Counted from the stretch's first letter, positions 51,337 through 62,435 are shown. The stretch: DNA of 64,000 nt from Shimia sp. SK013 (GCF_001292625.1 NZ_LAJH01000009.1:744001-808000), one strand, 5' to 3'. Notes: generated by a model not told the origin, from the sequence alone. Made by a program: numbers and translations.

Positions 51337-52757
51337 CAAAATTTTCTGACCTAAACCTCAACCCGAAGGTGCTGAAAGCGATCAGCGACGCCGGATACGA
51401 AACGCCAACTCCGATTCAGGCAGGGGCGATTCCCCCGGCTCTTGAGGGTCGCGACGTATTGGGCATCGCCCAAACCGGCACTGGCAAAACGGCATCCTTT
51501 ACCTTGCCCATGCTTTCTCTGCTGGCCCGAGGCCGCGCCCGCGCACGAATGCCGCGCAGCCTTGTGCTCTGCCCTACCCGCGAACTCGCGGCGCAGGTTG
51601 CCGAGAACTTTGATTCATATTCCAAATACCTGAAGCTTACCAAAGCGCTGTTGATCGGCGGCGTAAGTTTCAGAGAGCAAGAGGCCATCATCGACAAAGG
51701 CGTCGATGTTCTGATTGCCACGCCCGGCAGGCTTCTGGATCACTTCGAGCGCGGCAAGCTTATTTTGTCTGACGTGAAACTTATGGTCGTAGACGAAGCC
51801 GACCGCATGCTGGACATGGGCTTTATCCCCGATATTGAACGCATTTTTGGTCTGACCCCGTTTACACGTCAGACGTTGTTTTTCTCCGCCACGATGGCAC
51901 CTGAAATTGAGCGTATCACCAACACCTTCCTGTCCAATCCCGACCGCATCGAAGTGGCCCGTCAGGCGACCGCGTCGGAGACTATCGAACAGGGTGTGGT
52001 AATGTTCAAAGCCAGCCGTCGCGATCGCGAAGGCAGCGAAAAACGCAAAGTTCTTCGGGCAATTCTGGACAACGAAGGCGAAACTTGCACCAACGCAATT
52101 GTCTTCTGCAATCGCAAGACAGAAGTCGATATCACTTCGAAATCGCTCAAGAAATACGGCTATGACGCGGCAGCGATTCACGGCGACCTAGACCAGTCTC
52201 AGCGCACCCGGACATTGGATTCGTTCCGTAACGGTGAACTGCGTATTCTTGTGGCCTCCGATGTGGCTGCCCGCGGTCTTGACGTGCCAAGCGTCAGCCA
52301 CGTGTTCAATTTTGACGTTCCGGGACACGCCGAAGACTATGTGCACCGGATCGGTCGTACCGGTCGAGCTGGCCGCGAAGGCAAAGCCTTTACCATCTGC
52401 ACACCTCGTGACGAAAAGGCTTTTGATGCCATCGAAGCGCTGATCCAGAAGCAGATCACCCGCGTTGACAACCCAATCCAATCAGAGCCGCGCAAGTCGT
52501 CCAGATCCAAGCCCAAAGAAGAGGCACAGGTTGAGGTTCAAGACATCAAGCCCGAACCTCAAGCGAAGACAGAACGCCCTGCAGCGCCTGAACGGGTAGA
52601 AAAACCTGTACGTAGCGAAGAGCCGCGCAACAAACCATCCCGGTCCCGGGGGGGGCGTGGTCGTAATGACCGTCGCGACGACAACAAAGTTGTCGGCATG
52701 GGCGACCACATGCCCAGCTTTATTGCCCTAAGCTTTGACGAGCGCCGCACGGGCTGA
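51333..52757 (+). CDS. DEAD-box ATP-dependent RNA helicase, RhlE-like
   Basis: A 474-residue helicase. Motifs in order: Q motif (PTPIQAGAIP), Walker A AQTGTGKT, PTRELAAQV, TPGRLLDHF, DEAD (VVDEADRMLDMGF), SAT, and in domain 2 ARGLDVPSVSHV and HRIGRTGRAG. After residue ~385 there is a basic, Glu/Lys/Arg-rich tail (PRKSSRSKPK... GGRGRNDRRDDN), which binds RNA non-specifically. RhlE-type helicases act in ribosome assembly and in RNA decay, often at low temperature. The gene begins at the ATGA overlap of a small upstream ORF. Confidence 0.94.
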   Translation: MTKFSDLNLNPKVLKAISDAGYETPTPIQAGAIPPALEGRDVLGIAQTGTGKTASFTLPMLSLLARGRARARMPRSLVLCPTRELAAQVAENFDSYSKYLKLTKALLIGGVSFREQEAIIDKGVDVLIATPGRLLDHFERGKLILSDVKLMVVDEADRMLDMGFIPDIERIFGLTPFTRQTLFFSATMAPEIERITNTFLSNPDRIEVARQATASETIEQGVVMFKASRRDREGSEKRKVLRAILDNEGETCTNAIVFCNRKTEVDITSKSLKKYGYDAAAIHGDLDQSQRTRTLDSFRNGELRILVASDVAARGLDVPSVSHVFNFDVPGHAEDYVHRIGRTGRAGREGKAFTICTPRDEKAFDAIEALIQKQITRVDNPIQSEPRKSSRSKPKEEAQVEVQDIKPEPQAKTERPAAPERVEKPVRSEEPRNKPSRSRGGRGRNDRRDDNKVVGMGDHMPSFIALSFDERRTG

Positions 52758-52771
52758 GGTCAAACTCATCG

Positions 52772-52810
52772 AAAAAAAAGGGGATCGCAAAGCGGTCCCC
52801 TTTTTTGTTT
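52772..52810. terminator. Terminator between the helicase and rnj
   Basis: AAAAAAAGGGGATCGC pairs with GCGGTCCCCTTTTTTT around a short loop, with one G-T pair, followed by GTTT. The A run on one side and the T run on the other allow it to end both the helicase and the convergent rnj transcripts. Confidence 0.85.
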
Positions 52811-52833
52811 TCCGGTTCGGAAATGAATGACCG

Positions 52834-54498
52834 TCAGCTCAAGCGGCTGATGATCACCGTGACTTCCGGTCGTTTTCCGATTTCATCGCGGGCTGTGTTG
52901 CGTGCAATGCGGCGTAGTTCGTTTTCCAGCTTGTCATCATCACGCAGGGTCTTTGCTCCTGCGCGACCAAGGAACTGCGTTAGATCCTCTTCAAGTACAT
53001 CCACCATCGGTGCTTTAGAGCGGCCCATCTCAGACACACCTTTGACTTCAACCCAAGCTTCCCCAAGCGGTTCGTCATCTTCATCCAGCAACACGTTCAC
53101 CGTCACATGACCGTTCATTGCCATACGCAAACGATCCCGGACAATCCCGTCCATCGCACCGATTTGCACCGCGCCATCCAGATAGACCCGCCCAGTTTCC
53201 ACATAGCCTGTGACCGAGGGCTGTTCGCCGGTCAGGTCCAGCATGGTGCCATTGACGGCCACGATCGACGCGCGACCGGCTTGGTTTGCCAGTTTGGCGT
53301 GCTCGCGCAAATGGCGGTGTTCGCCGTGGTTCGGGATAACCATCACAGGGTTTACGACGTCATGCAGCCGCAACAGGTCTGGGCGGTTCGCGTGTCCGGA
53401 CACATGGTATTTGCCGGAACTGTCATCGACCACATCCACACCCATCTCAGAAAGCTGGTTGATGATGCGGATCACGCCACGTTCATTGCCGGGAATGGTT
53501 TTCGAACTGAAAAGGAAAAGATCGCCTTCTTTCAGGGTGATACCGTTGTATTTGCCTCTTGCAAGCTGAGCGCTCGCGGCGCGATGTTCACCTTGTGAGC
53601 CAGTCACCAAAAGCATCAGGTGCTCGCGCGGAATGCTGGCGGCATCCTCGGGGCTGATTACTTTGGGGAAATCGGTCAACACACCCGTTGTGATAGACGC
53701 CTCGACCATGCGGCGCATCGCGCGCCCCATCAGGCAGATCGACCGCCCTGCCCGCTGCCCTGCCTCTGCCAGAGTTTTCACGCGGGCAACGTTGGAAGCA
53801 AATGTCGTGGCCACCACCATATTTGGCGCTGCCGCCACAAGCGCTTCGATCTCGGGACCAACACTGGCCTCGGAGCGGCCTTCTTGAGGGGAAAAGACGT
53901 TGGTACTGTCACAAATCAGGGCTTTGACACCATCCTTGCAGACTTCTTTCCAAAGCTCTGGCTCAAAGGCTTCGCCGACCAACGGTGTTTCATCCAGTTT
54001 GAAATCGCCGGAGTGGATCACACGTCCGGCGGGGCTGTCGATTACCAACGCAGCGCTTTCGGGGATCGAGTGACTAATTGGCAGGAAGCCAACATTGAAT
54101 GGTCCCGCCTCCGTCATCTCAGGCCAAGCCGATACTGTGCGCACAACATCTTCAGGCTGACCACGGTCAGCCATTTTGTGCCGTGCGAGATGGGCTGTAA
54201 AGGCCCGAGCGTACACAGGAACGCCCAACTTCTCCCAATAGTGCCCTATGGCGCCGATGTGGTCTTCGTGGCCGTGGGTGATAAACACAGCCTCCAGCCG
54301 GTCCTTGTTTTTCTCCAGCCAACTGATGTCAGCGAAAATCAAATCCACGCCGGGGCTGGATTCCATATCGGAAAACGCCACGCCGATGTCCACGAGGATC
54401 AGACGCTCCTTTTCCTTTGGGCCGTAACCGTAGACGTAGGCGTTCATGCCAATTTCGCCAGAGCCGCCCAAAGGCAGATAAATCAAGCGGTCGCTCAT
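52834..54498 (-). CDS. rnj: Ribonuclease J
   Basis: A 554-residue metallo-beta-lactamase/beta-CASP nuclease with 5'-exonuclease and endonuclease activity in mRNA and rRNA processing. The metal-binding motif HGHEDHIG lies at residues 75-82 (His75, His77, Asp79, His80). SGDFKLDETPL and VTGSQGEHRAA are beta-CASP motifs, and VIPNHGEHRHL completes the site. Length and order are normal. It overlaps coaX (ATGA), the usual linkage in Rhodobacterales. Confidence 0.96.
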   Translation of the reverse strand: MSDRLIYLPLGGSGEIGMNAYVYGYGPKEKERLILVDIGVAFSDMESSPGVDLIFADISWLEKNKDRLEAVFITHGHEDHIGAIGHYWEKLGVPVYARAFTAHLARHKMADRGQPEDVVRTVSAWPEMTEAGPFNVGFLPISHSIPESAALVIDSPAGRVIHSGDFKLDETPLVGEAFEPELWKEVCKDGVKALICDSTNVFSPQEGRSEASVGPEIEALVAAAPNMVVATTFASNVARVKTLAEAGQRAGRSICLMGRAMRRMVEASITTGVLTDFPKVISPEDAASIPREHLMLLVTGSQGEHRAASAQLARGKYNGITLKEGDLFLFSSKTIPGNERGVIRIINQLSEMGVDVVDDSSGKYHVSGHANRPDLLRLHDVVNPVMVIPNHGEHRHLREHAKLANQAGRASIVAVNGTMLDLTGEQPSVTGYVETGRVYLDGAVQIGAMDGIVRDRLRMAMNGHVTVNVLLDEDDEPLGEAWVEVKGVSEMGRSKAPMVDVLEEDLTQFLGRAGAKTLRDDDKLENELRRIARNTARDEIGKRPEVTVIISRLS

Positions 54499-55271
54499 GC
54501 GCCCTGCTCCTTATTATAATCATGAATCACGGTCAGGCCGTGCATCGTCAAGTCATCTTCGATGGTGTCAAACAGGTGTTCGCCCTGTTCAAAAAGAGGC
54601 GCCAATCCGCCGGTTCCCACCACCTTCATCGGGGCGCCGAACTCTGCTTTGATACGCGAAATGATGCCCTCAATCAGTCCAGTGTACCCCCAGAACACAC
54701 CGGACTGGATGCACCCTACCGTATTGGTACCAATTACTTTTTCCGGCTGAGAGATGTCAACATGCGGCAAGGCAGCCGCACCGGAATGCAGAGCTTCCAA
54801 ACTGAGGTTCACACCGGGCGCGATCACACCGCCAACGTAAGCGCCGTCCTCGGCAACTACGTCAAAGTTGGTAGCCGTGCCAAAATCGACCACAACCACA
54901 TTTCCGCCGTGACGGTCGAAGGCTGCGACAGCATTGGCAAGTCGGTCCGGACCGGGCTGCGTGCCTTGGTCGACGCGGGGCGTGACAGGCAGCTTGCATT
55001 CCGGTTTACCAATGACCAAAGGACGGCAATTGAAAAACCGATCCGCAAAAACACGCAGGTTGAAAACAACGCGCGGCACAGTTGACGAAATGATCACATC
55101 GGTGATGTCGGTCTTGATGCCATAGTGGTTGATAAGCGTTGAGTACCACGTGAAATAGGCGTCCGCCGTGCGGGCGTGATGAGTCGAAGTCCTTAGAGTG
55201 CAAAGGAATTTTTCACCATCCCAGACCGAAAAGACGGTGTTAGTGTTGCCGCAGTCGATGGCCAGAAGCAT
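54495..55271 (-). CDS. coaX: Type III pantothenate kinase
   Basis: A 258-residue kinase for the first step of coenzyme A synthesis. The phosphate-binding motif DCGNTNTVFS lies at residues 6-15, with VVVDFGTATNFDVV and GGVIAPGVNLSLEAL as further actin-fold motifs. The type III enzyme is not inhibited by CoA and does not accept simple analogues. It follows birA by 24 bp and overlaps rnj. Confidence 0.96.
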   Translation of the reverse strand: MLLAIDCGNTNTVFSVWDGEKFLCTLRTSTHHARTADAYFTWYSTLINHYGIKTDITDVIISSTVPRVVFNLRVFADRFFNCRPLVIGKPECKLPVTPRVDQGTQPGPDRLANAVAAFDRHGGNVVVVDFGTATNFDVVAEDGAYVGGVIAPGVNLSLEALHSGAAALPHVDISQPEKVIGTNTVGCIQSGVFWGYTGLIEGIISRIKAEFGAPMKVVGTGGLAPLFEQGEHLFDTIEDDLTMHGLTVIHDYNKEQGA

Positions 55272-55295
55272 AGGCGGTGATCCCTCTGAGGGTGG

Positions 55296-56048
55296 TCAAA
55301 AAAAGATGTCGGCTGCGGGAATAGCCACGCGGCCTTTTGCGGTGTTCAACACCAGATTGCCCTGCGAGTCCACCGTCTCAAACGTTCCGGTCGTTTCGTC
55401 ACGGGTGGTGCGGGCCGTGATCACCTCGCCCAAACGGGCAGCGCGGGCCAACCATGCGGTGCGAATTGGGGCAAATCCATAGGTGACAAATTGCGTTTCC
55501 CAATGGGCATAGGCCTCGGCCAGCAGATCGAGGAAGGTTTCCGGATCCACGTTGGCACCGGTTTCGGACAACAGAGACACAGGGCGCGTTGCACCTGTCT
55601 CAACACTCTCCGCGCCGGGTGCATGCTGCAAATTCACGCCTATCCCAATCGCGATGTGGCTGACACTTCCGCCAGAAAAGCCTGCGCTTTCCAACAATAT
55701 ACCCGCCACCTTGCCGCCATTGAGCAGCACGTCATTGGGCCATTTGAGGGTCAATCCATCAACGCGGCCGGTTGCCTGCACAAAGGCGTCAAACAACGCC
55801 AGCGAGGACACGAACGAGCGCAGTGCCACCTGATCAGGCGCCTCGATTGGGCGCATCACAAGTGTAGCGGCGAAGTTGCCAACCGGATCGTTCCACGCTC
55901 TGCCGCGGCGTCCCCGGCCAGCGGTTTGGCGCAGGCCCAAGATCCATTCAGGACCAGCGAGACCGCCTGCAATGCGCGCGGCTTCGGCGTTGGTGCTGTC
56001 CACCTCGGCCAGCACGCGGCGGCCGTATCCTTGGGGCCATGTGGTCAT
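55296..56048 (-). CDS. birA: Biotin-[acetyl-CoA carboxylase] ligase
   Basis: A 250-residue biotin protein ligase. The biotin/ATP loop GRGRRGRAW is at residues ~44-52, and WPNDVLLNGGKVAGILLE is the second active-site stretch. The N-terminal HTH of E. coli BirA is absent, so it is a pure ligase without repressor function. It lies downstream of nuoN after the terminator and a triplet repeat, so the birA-coaX-rnj unit probably has its own promoter. Confidence 0.95.
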   Translation of the reverse strand: MTTWPQGYGRRVLAEVDSTNAEAARIAGGLAGPEWILGLRQTAGRGRRGRAWNDPVGNFAATLVMRPIEAPDQVALRSFVSSLALFDAFVQATGRVDGLTLKWPNDVLLNGGKVAGILLESAGFSGGSVSHIAIGIGVNLQHAPGAESVETGATRPVSLLSETGANVDPETFLDLLAEAYAHWETQFVTYGFAPIRTAWLARAARLGEVITARTTRDETTGTFETVDSQGNLVLNTAKGRVAIPAADIFF

Positions 56049-56140
56049 GGGGTAAGCTTTCTCGGGGTCACTAGCATCATCGAGCGGTTTTAGACTCCCC
56101 CGCCGACGATCGCCAGTATTTGGCCAAAAATAAGAGTCTG

Positions 56141-56173
56141 CAACGCGTCGGTATCCCGTCTGTATCGCGACGG
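56141..56173. repeat. Triplet 11-bp tandem repeat, copy 3
   Basis: In minus-strand reading the units are CCGTCGCGATA, CAGACGGGATA and CCGACGCGTTG. They stand between the nuoN terminator and the birA start, about 93 bp upstream of birA. The unit length, count and sequence match the copies at 192-224 and 27759-27791. Confidence 0.75.
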
Positions 56174-56197
56174 TGTCATTTTTCAGGGGTCAAAAGC

Positions 56198-56229
56198 AAA
56201 CGGCGCGCCTGAGAACAAGCGCGCCGTTT
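56198..56229 (-). terminator. Terminator of the nuo operon
   Basis: A perfect 11-bp stem (AAACGGCGCGC with GCGCGCCGTTT) with a ten-base loop lies 27 bp after the nuoN stop and is followed on the minus strand by GCTTTTGA. Confidence 0.8.
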
Positions 56230-56255
56230 GCGATTTCGATAAGCTCAGAGCCGGT

Positions 56256-57695
56256 TCATTTCACCAGAGCCATGGACGCTGCTTGCGCGGCTCCTTCGAT
56301 ACCAAAAAGGTTCACGATCCCCAGCAGCATCATCGCGGCGGAGACCACAAGGAAGACATGCAACACAGGCGCGCGGTTTTTGTCCAGGTCGTCATTCTCT
56401 TCGCCAAAATACATGTAGTAGACGATGCGCAGGTAATAGAAGGCACCGATCACCGAAGCGATCACACCCATTACCGCCAACCACGCAAGGCCCGCATCAT
56501 AGGCCGCGCGCAAAACGTAGAACTTGCCAAAGAAACCCACCAGCGGCGGAACACCGGCCAGCGAGAACATCAGCAGAAGGACTGCCAGCGCTTTGACTGG
56601 ATCGCGTTTAGAGAACATGTTGAGCGAAGTGATGTCGACAACCGGCTGGCCGTCTTTTTCCATCGACAGGATAAAGGCGAATGTGCCGATGTTCATTGTG
56701 ACGTAGATCGCCATGTAAACCAGCATCGCCTCGACACCAAAGGCGGTGCCTGCTGCGAGGCCCATCAGCGCGTAGCCCATATGGGCAATCGAGGAATAGG
56801 CCATCAGACGTTTGATGTTGGTTTGACCAATCGCGGCCACCGCACCAAGGAACATCGACAGCACCGACAGCAGCGCCAAAATCTGTTGCCAGTCGCCAAC
56901 CACACCGCCAAAGGCATCGTGTAGAACGCGAGCAAACAGCCCCATCGCGGCAATCTTGGGCGCCGTGGCAAAGAAGGCGGTGATCGGGGTCGGTGCGCCT
57001 TCGTAGACGTCTGGTGTCCACATGTGGAACGGCACGGCGGAGACTTTGAACGCCAGACCGGCAGTTACAAATGTCAGACCAAACAGCAGGCCAAGCGGGG
57101 TCTGGCCATGGCCAGCCGCTTCGATGATGCCCGCGAACTTGGTGGTGCCGGCAAAGCCATAGACCAGCGAGGCGCCGTAAAGCAGAAGACCCGAGCTGAG
57201 CGCACCTAGCACGAAATACTTCATGCCTGCCTCAGTAGATTTGACGCTGTCGCGGCGCATGGACGCCACCACATAAAGCGCGAGGGATTGTAGCTCGAGG
57301 CCCATGTAGAGCGCCATCAGATCGCCTGCGGAGACCATCATCATCATGCCAACAACGGCAAGCGTCACCAGAATAGGGTATTCAAAGCGCAACATGCCGC
57401 GTCGTTGCATGTAGTCCTGCCCCATCACGAGAACCGCCGCTGCCGACAGCAGGATCGCCACCTTGGCGAACCGCGAGAACGCGTCGTCCATGAACATGCC
57501 GTCAAAGGCGGCATTGGACCCGTCGCCCGACATGCCGATCCACACGCCGATGAGCACAAAGGCGGCAGCCGTCAGCCAAGTCAGCATCGGGGCGATCTTG
57601 TCTTTGCCGGTGTAGACCGCAGCGACAAGCGCCACCATCGCGTATACCGACAGCAGGATCTCCGGCAGGATAGTATTCAGATCAGCCTGGATCAT
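56256..57695 (-). CDS. nuoN: NADH-quinone oxidoreductase subunit N
   Basis: A 479-residue antiporter-like membrane subunit of respiratory complex I, with about 14 segments. Conserved parts are [25 protein letters not shown] near residue 220 (key Lys and the loop) and [18 protein letters not shown] near residue 290. It is the last gene of the nuo operon, 14 bp after nuoM. The order L-M-N is standard. Confidence 0.96.
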   Translation of the reverse strand: MIQADLNTILPEILLSVYAMVALVAAVYTGKDKIAPMLTWLTAAAFVLIGVWIGMSGDGSNAAFDGMFMDDAFSRFAKVAILLSAAAVLVMGQDYMQRRGMLRFEYPILVTLAVVGMMMMVSAGDLMALYMGLELQSLALYVVASMRRDSVKSTEAGMKYFVLGALSSGLLLYGASLVYGFAGTTKFAGIIEAAGHGQTPLGLLFGLTFVTAGLAFKVSAVPFHMWTPDVYEGAPTPITAFFATAPKIAAMGLFARVLHDAFGGVVGDWQQILALLSVLSMFLGAVAAIGQTNIKRLMAYSSIAHMGYALMGLAAGTAFGVEAMLVYMAIYVTMNIGTFAFILSMEKDGQPVVDITSLNMFSKRDPVKALAVLLLMFSLAGVPPLVGFFGKFYVLRAAYDAGLAWLAVMGVIASVIGAFYYLRIVYYMYFGEENDDLDKNRAPVLHVFLVVSAAMMLLGIVNLFGIEGAAQAASMALVK

Positions 57696-57709
57696 GTCTC
57701 AAGCTCTCC

Positions 57710-59257
57710 TTAATGCGAGACCGTCTGGCCGGCGGCAGAAGCGCCGTGGTCCAGTGCGGTTTGATAATTGGATACGAGGTTTTCTACCGAAGGTCCGATG
57801 ATGTCGAGCACCAGCCAGGGCGCGACGCCGAGGATCAAGGTCATGGCCACGAGCGGTGCAAAGATCCACTTTTCGCGGGCGGTCATGTCGCTGATGGTTT
57901 TGAGGCTTTCCTTGATCAGGTCGCCCAGCACCACGCGGCGATAGAGCCACAGGGCATACGCCGCCGAAAGGATCACACCAGAAGTTGCGACCAGCGCCAC
58001 CCAGGTGTTGACCTTGAAGATGCCGACAAGGGTCAGGAATTCGCCAACAAAGCCAGAGGTGCCCGGCAGACCGACGTTGGCCATGGTGAAGAACATAAAG
58101 ATCAGCGCATAGGCTGGCATGCGGTTCACGAGACCACCGTAGGCATCAATCTCGCGGGTGTGCATGCGGTCATAGATCACGCCGACGCAAAGGAAGAGCG
58201 CGCCGGAGATAAAGCCGTGGCTGATCATCTGGAAGATCGCACCGTCGATGCCTTGTTGATTGGCTGCAAAGATACCCATGGTCACGTAGCCCATGTGGGC
58301 GACCGAACTGTAGGCGATCAGTTTCTTCATGTCTTCCTGAACCAGCGCCACCAGCGAGGTGTAGACAATCGCGATGGCACTCATCCACAGGATAAGCGGT
58401 GTCACGACGTCCGCCCCAATTGGGAACATCGGCAAGCTGAAGCGCAGGAAGCCGTAGCCGCCCATCTTGAGCAGGATCGCTGCCAGAACGACAGAACCGG
58501 CCGTCGGTGCCTGAACGTGCGCGTCGGGCAACCAGGTGTGCACGGGCCACATCGGCATTTTCACCGCGAAAGAGGCAAAGAAGGCGAGGAACATCAGCGT
58601 TTGCATGCCACCGACTACGGTGATGCCAAGCACCGACATGGTTTCGGAACCAAAGTTGAATTCCGATAGTGCAACGATGTCTGTGGTGCCCGCTTGGCTG
58701 TACATCGCCACCATCGCCACCAGCATCAGCACGGAGCCGAGCAACGTGTAGAGGAAGAACTTGAAGCTGGCGTAGATGCGGTTTTTGCCGCCCCAGATGC
58801 CAATGATCAGGAACATCGGGATCAGGCCTGCTTCAAAGAACATGTAAAACAGGATTAGATCCAGCGCCATGAACACGCCAAGCATCAGCGTTTCCAAAAG
58901 CAGGAAGGCGATCATGTATTCCTTGACGCGATGGGTGACGTCCCAGCTGGACCAGATCACCAAAGGCATCATGAAAGTTGTGAGCATGACAAACAGGATG
59001 GAAATGCCGTCGACACCCATCTTGTATTTCAGACCCATCAGCCACGTGGTGTCTTCGACAAACTGCATGCCCGTGTCTGATGGATCAAATCCGGCCAACA
59101 CAAAGAGAGACACCAAGAAGGTGATGCTGGTTGTCGACAGTGCAACCCATTTTGCGTTGCGGTTCGCTGCTGCGTCATCGCCGCGCAAGAAGACCGCGAG
59201 GATCACTGCCGCCCCTGTCGGGATGAAAGTCAGGAGTGTAAGGAGAAGTCCGTTCAT
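57710..59257 (-). CDS. nuoM: NADH-quinone oxidoreductase subunit M
   Basis: A 515-residue proton-pumping subunit of complex I. Recognisable parts are [21 protein letters not shown] near residue 138 (with the essential Glu), [20 protein letters not shown] and [21 protein letters not shown] 59257 overlaps the nuoL stop as ATGA; the longer frame upstream is not used. Length is normal. Confidence 0.96.
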   Translation of the reverse strand: MNGLLLTLLTFIPTGAAVILAVFLRGDDAAANRNAKWVALSTTSITFLVSLFVLAGFDPSDTGMQFVEDTTWLMGLKYKMGVDGISILFVMLTTFMMPLVIWSSWDVTHRVKEYMIAFLLLETLMLGVFMALDLILFYMFFEAGLIPMFLIIGIWGGKNRIYASFKFFLYTLLGSVLMLVAMVAMYSQAGTTDIVALSEFNFGSETMSVLGITVVGGMQTLMFLAFFASFAVKMPMWPVHTWLPDAHVQAPTAGSVVLAAILLKMGGYGFLRFSLPMFPIGADVVTPLILWMSAIAIVYTSLVALVQEDMKKLIAYSSVAHMGYVTMGIFAANQQGIDGAIFQMISHGFISGALFLCVGVIYDRMHTREIDAYGGLVNRMPAYALIFMFFTMANVGLPGTSGFVGEFLTLVGIFKVNTWVALVATSGVILSAAYALWLYRRVVLGDLIKESLKTISDMTAREKWIFAPLVAMTLILGVAPWLVLDIIGPSVENLVSNYQTALDHGASAAGQTVSH

Positions 59258-61410
59258 CAGTGCGCTCCTCCGCTGAGCGTCATCCAAGTGATCAGGGCCA
59301 CGATGCCGAGCACCATGGCGAGTGCGTATGTGAAGATGTAACCGGACTGCGCCTTGCCTGCGAGGCGGGTTGCCCAAGGGATGAAGCCCATGGCGATGCC
59401 GTTGAGAGTCCCGTCAATTACGTTGCCGTCGCCGCGCTTCCAAAGGAAACGGCCGATGGCGCTGGCTGGACGCACAAAGACCACGTCGTAGAGTTCGTCA
59501 AAGTACCACTTGTTGAGCAGGAACAGGTAGAGCGGACGCTGGCTTGCAGCCAGTTTGGCGGGCATCGACGGGTTCCAGATGTAGAACCAAAGCGCCGTCA
59601 GAAGACCGATAACCATCGCAACAAAGGGGCTGACCTTGACCCATGTCGGGGCATGGTGCGCGTCGTCCATGACGTGGTTGTCCGGATGCATGAAGATCGC
59701 GCCTTTAGGAGCCTCGCCATGATGGGCAGCAGCGATGACCGCGTGGGCCGGATCGTCGTGCATCGCAGTATGGTCGTCGCCGTGATCATCCGCTTTTGCG
59801 TTGTCATCTGCGTGGCTGTCATCAGCGTGATCGTCACTGTGATCATCGCCGTGACCTTCGCTGGCCTCAGCGTGATGATCAGGGATGCCGAAGAACTTGT
59901 TCACGCTGGCATGGTCACCAAAGAAGCCGTTGTACCAGATCATACCCGCAAAGATCGCGCCAAGCGCCAGTGCGCCCAGTGGCACCAGCATAATGGTCGG
60001 GCTCTCGTGCGCGTGGTCGTGCGTGTGCTTGTTGCCGCGCGGGGTGCCGTAGAACGTCAGGAAGATCAGGCGCCAGCTGTAGAAGCTAGTGAACAAGGCA
60101 GCCACAACCAACATCCAGAAGCCATAGCCGCCCATGGTGCCAGCCCAAGCGCTTTCGATGATGGCGTCCTTAGAGAGGAAGCCTGCGAAACCGATGTGCG
60201 TGAGCGGGATGCCAACGCCAGTGATGGCCAAGGTGCCGATCATCATGGCGCCAAAGGTATACGGGATCTTCTTACGCAGACCGCCGTAGTTCCGCATGTC
60301 TTGTTCGTGGTGCATCGCGTGGATCACCGAGCCTGCGCCAAGGAAGAGCATCGCTTTGAAGAAGGCGTGCGTGAAGAGGTGGAACATGGCGGCCGAGTAG
60401 ACACCAACGCCAGCGGCCACGAACATGTAGCCAAGCTGGGACATGGTTGAGTAGGCAATCACGCGTTTGATGTCGTTTTGCACAAGACCGATGGTCGCCG
60501 CCACAAAGGCGGTCGAGGCCCCGATGAAGACCACAAACGACATGGCTTCGGGAGCATATTCCATCAGCGGCGACATGCGGCAAACAAGGAACACACCTGC
60601 GGTCACCATGGTCGCGGCGTGGATCAGCGCCGACACAGGAGTCGGGCCTTCCATCGCGTCGGGAAGCCATGTGTGCAGAAAGAGCTGCGCCGATTTGCCC
60701 ATCGCGCCGACAAACAGCAGGAAGGCAATTAGGTTGGCCGCGTTCCAGTCGCGCCACAAGAAGGTTATGTTGGTTTCTGCAATCGCCGGCGCTGCTGCAA
60801 AGATCGTGTCAAACTGAATGCTGTCGGTCAGCATAAAGAGTGCGAAGATACCCAGAGCAAAGCCGAAGTCGCCCACACGGTTGACCACAAACGCCTTGAT
60901 CGCGGCGGCGTTGGCGGAGGGTTTCTTGTAGTAAAAACCGATCAGAAGATAAGAGGCGACGCCCACGCCTTCCCAGCCAAAGAACATCTGCACAAGGTTG
61001 TCAGATGTCACCAGCATTAGCATGGCGAAGGTGAAGAAAGACAGATAGGCAAAGAAGCGCGCTTTGTAGTGCTCGCCCTCGCCCCAATGTTCGTCATGCG
61101 CCATGTAGCCAAAGCTGTAGAGGTGAACGAGGGCGGAGACCGACGTCACAACGATCAACATCGTGGTGGTCAAGCGATCGACACGGATCGACCAGGACGT
61201 GTCCAAGTGACCCGATTGGATAAAGGTCATGATGTGCACAGCCTCGTCCAGCTGCGCGCCGCGCAGGAACACGATCCAGCTGAGCAAACAGGCGAGGAAC
61301 AGAAGCGAGGTGGTCACAACCTGCGCCGCCTTCTCGCCGATCATGCGCCAGCCGAAGCCAGCGATGAGGGCGCCGATCAGAGGCGCAAACAGGATAGTCT
61401 TGAAGATCAT
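59257..61410 (-). CDS. nuoL: NADH-quinone oxidoreductase subunit L
   Basis: A 717-residue subunit with the long lateral helix of complex I. Conserved parts are [18 protein letters not shown] near residue 148, [25 protein letters not shown] and [15 protein letters not shown]. It is longer than E. coli NuoL (613) because of a roughly 90-residue hydrophilic insertion (residues ~505-590) that is dominated by His and Asp. NuoK precedes it by 4 bp. Confidence 0.96.
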   Translation of the reverse strand: MIFKTILFAPLIGALIAGFGWRMIGEKAAQVVTTSLLFLACLLSWIVFLRGAQLDEAVHIMTFIQSGHLDTSWSIRVDRLTTTMLIVVTSVSALVHLYSFGYMAHDEHWGEGEHYKARFFAYLSFFTFAMLMLVTSDNLVQMFFGWEGVGVASYLLIGFYYKKPSANAAAIKAFVVNRVGDFGFALGIFALFMLTDSIQFDTIFAAAPAIAETNITFLWRDWNAANLIAFLLFVGAMGKSAQLFLHTWLPDAMEGPTPVSALIHAATMVTAGVFLVCRMSPLMEYAPEAMSFVVFIGASTAFVAATIGLVQNDIKRVIAYSTMSQLGYMFVAAGVGVYSAAMFHLFTHAFFKAMLFLGAGSVIHAMHHEQDMRNYGGLRKKIPYTFGAMMIGTLAITGVGIPLTHIGFAGFLSKDAIIESAWAGTMGGYGFWMLVVAALFTSFYSWRLIFLTFYGTPRGNKHTHDHAHESPTIMLVPLGALALGAIFAGMIWYNGFFGDHASVNKFFGIPDHHAEASEGHGDDHSDDHADDSHADDNAKADDHGDDHTAMHDDPAHAVIAAAHHGEAPKGAIFMHPDNHVMDDAHHAPTWVKVSPFVAMVIGLLTALWFYIWNPSMPAKLAASQRPLYLFLLNKWYFDELYDVVFVRPASAIGRFLWKRGDGNVIDGTLNGIAMGFIPWATRLAGKAQSGYIFTYALAMVLGIVALITWMTLSGGAH

Positions 61411-61414
61411 CTGA

Positions 61415-61720
61415 TCAGCCTTTCATCACATTGACATCTTCGACCGCGATCGAGCCACGGTTGCGGAAGAAGGACACAAGGATCGCAAGGCCGATGGCGG
61501 CCTCGGCTGCGGCCACTGTCAGCACGAAGAGCGTGAAGACCTGCCCGACGAGATCGCCCAGAAAGCTTGAGAAAGCCACCAGATTGATGTTGACCGAAAG
61601 CAGGATGAGTTCGATCGACATCAACAGGATGATGATGTTCTTCCGGTTCAGGAAGAGGCCGAAGATGCCGATGACGAACAACGTCGCCGCCACGCCCAGG
61701 TAATGTTCAAGTCCAATCAT
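61415..61720 (-). CDS. nuoK: NADH-quinone oxidoreductase subunit K
   Basis: A 101-residue three-segment subunit. It contains the conserved Glu in [20 protein letters not shown] (residue ~36) and Glu in [12 protein letters not shown] (residue ~72), both on the proton path of complex I. The length is exactly that of the family. A 106-bp gap without a gene separates it from nuoJ. Confidence 0.96.
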   Translation of the reverse strand: MIGLEHYLGVAATLFVIGIFGLFLNRKNIIILLMSIELILLSVNINLVAFSSFLGDLVGQVFTLFVLTVAAAEAAIGLAILVSFFRNRGSIAVEDVNVMKG

Positions 61721-61826
61721 AACGTCCCTCAGGGTTGCCCCATTCGTCTTTCATTTGTCGTGCCCCGATTTTGGTGGGGCTTTCTTGGTTCGTGTCCCGC
61801 GGATCATGTCCGGGGCGGAGAGAGGT

Positions 61827-62435
61827 TTAGAGCCCCTGCCCCGGTTTTACATCTTTAAGTTCCATGGCGTCTTTTGGATCACGCCACATCTGGTGCAGCA
61901 CGTTCTGGCGCTTGACGTCTTTGCGGTGGCGCAGGGTCAGCACAATCGCCCCGATCATCGCAACCAGCAGGATCAGACCGGCCAGTTGGAAGAGCAGGAA
62001 GTATTGATCATACAGGATCAGACCCAGCGCCGCCGTGTTGTGGGTGTCGGTTGGCGTGACAGCCGCGCGGGCCGCTTCGGCGCCGTCGGCGAATTGCCAC
62101 ACACCAAGGGCCATGCCCAGTTGCATCAACAGCACCACGCCGATCAGCAACGCCAGCGGCAGGTATTGCGCCATGCCGGCCTTAAGCTCGGCAAAGTCCA
62201 CATCCAGCATCATCACCACAAAGAGGAACAGCACCGCGACCGCGCCGACGTAGACGATAATCAGAAGCATCGCGACAAATTCCGCGCCCAAAAGCACAAA
62301 CAGCCCTGCTGAGCTGAGGAAGGCCAGAATAAGCCAGAGCACCGAGTGCACCGGATTGCGGCTAACGACGGTGAAAAACCCGCCTGCGATCACGCAGATC
62401 GAAAACAACCAAAATGCCAAAGCTGCGATGGTCAT
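61827..62435 (-). CDS. nuoJ: NADH-quinone oxidoreductase subunit J
   Basis: A 202-residue five-segment subunit. [39 protein letters not shown] is split across residues ~27-65 and contains the pi-bulge region involved in proton coupling. The C-terminal [12 protein letters not shown] is basic and cytoplasmic. The ATG overlaps the stop of the embedded carboxymuconolactone-decarboxylase-like gene. Confidence 0.95.
   Translation of the reverse strand: MTIAALAFWLFSICVIAGGFFTVVSRNPVHSVLWLILAFLSSAGLFVLLGAEFVAMLLIIVYVGAVAVLFLFVVMMLDVDFAELKAGMAQYLPLALLIGVVLLMQLGMALGVWQFADGAEAARAAVTPTDTHNTAALGLILYDQYFLLFQLAGLILLVAMIGAIVLTLRHRKDVKRQNVLHQMWRDPKDAMELKDVKPGQGL

Noticed and set aside
59260-60450. 396-codon plus-strand open frame opposite nuoL
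   Set aside because: Antisense shadow of nuoL; its Arg/Gly/Val-rich content is what reverse reading of membrane codons gives.
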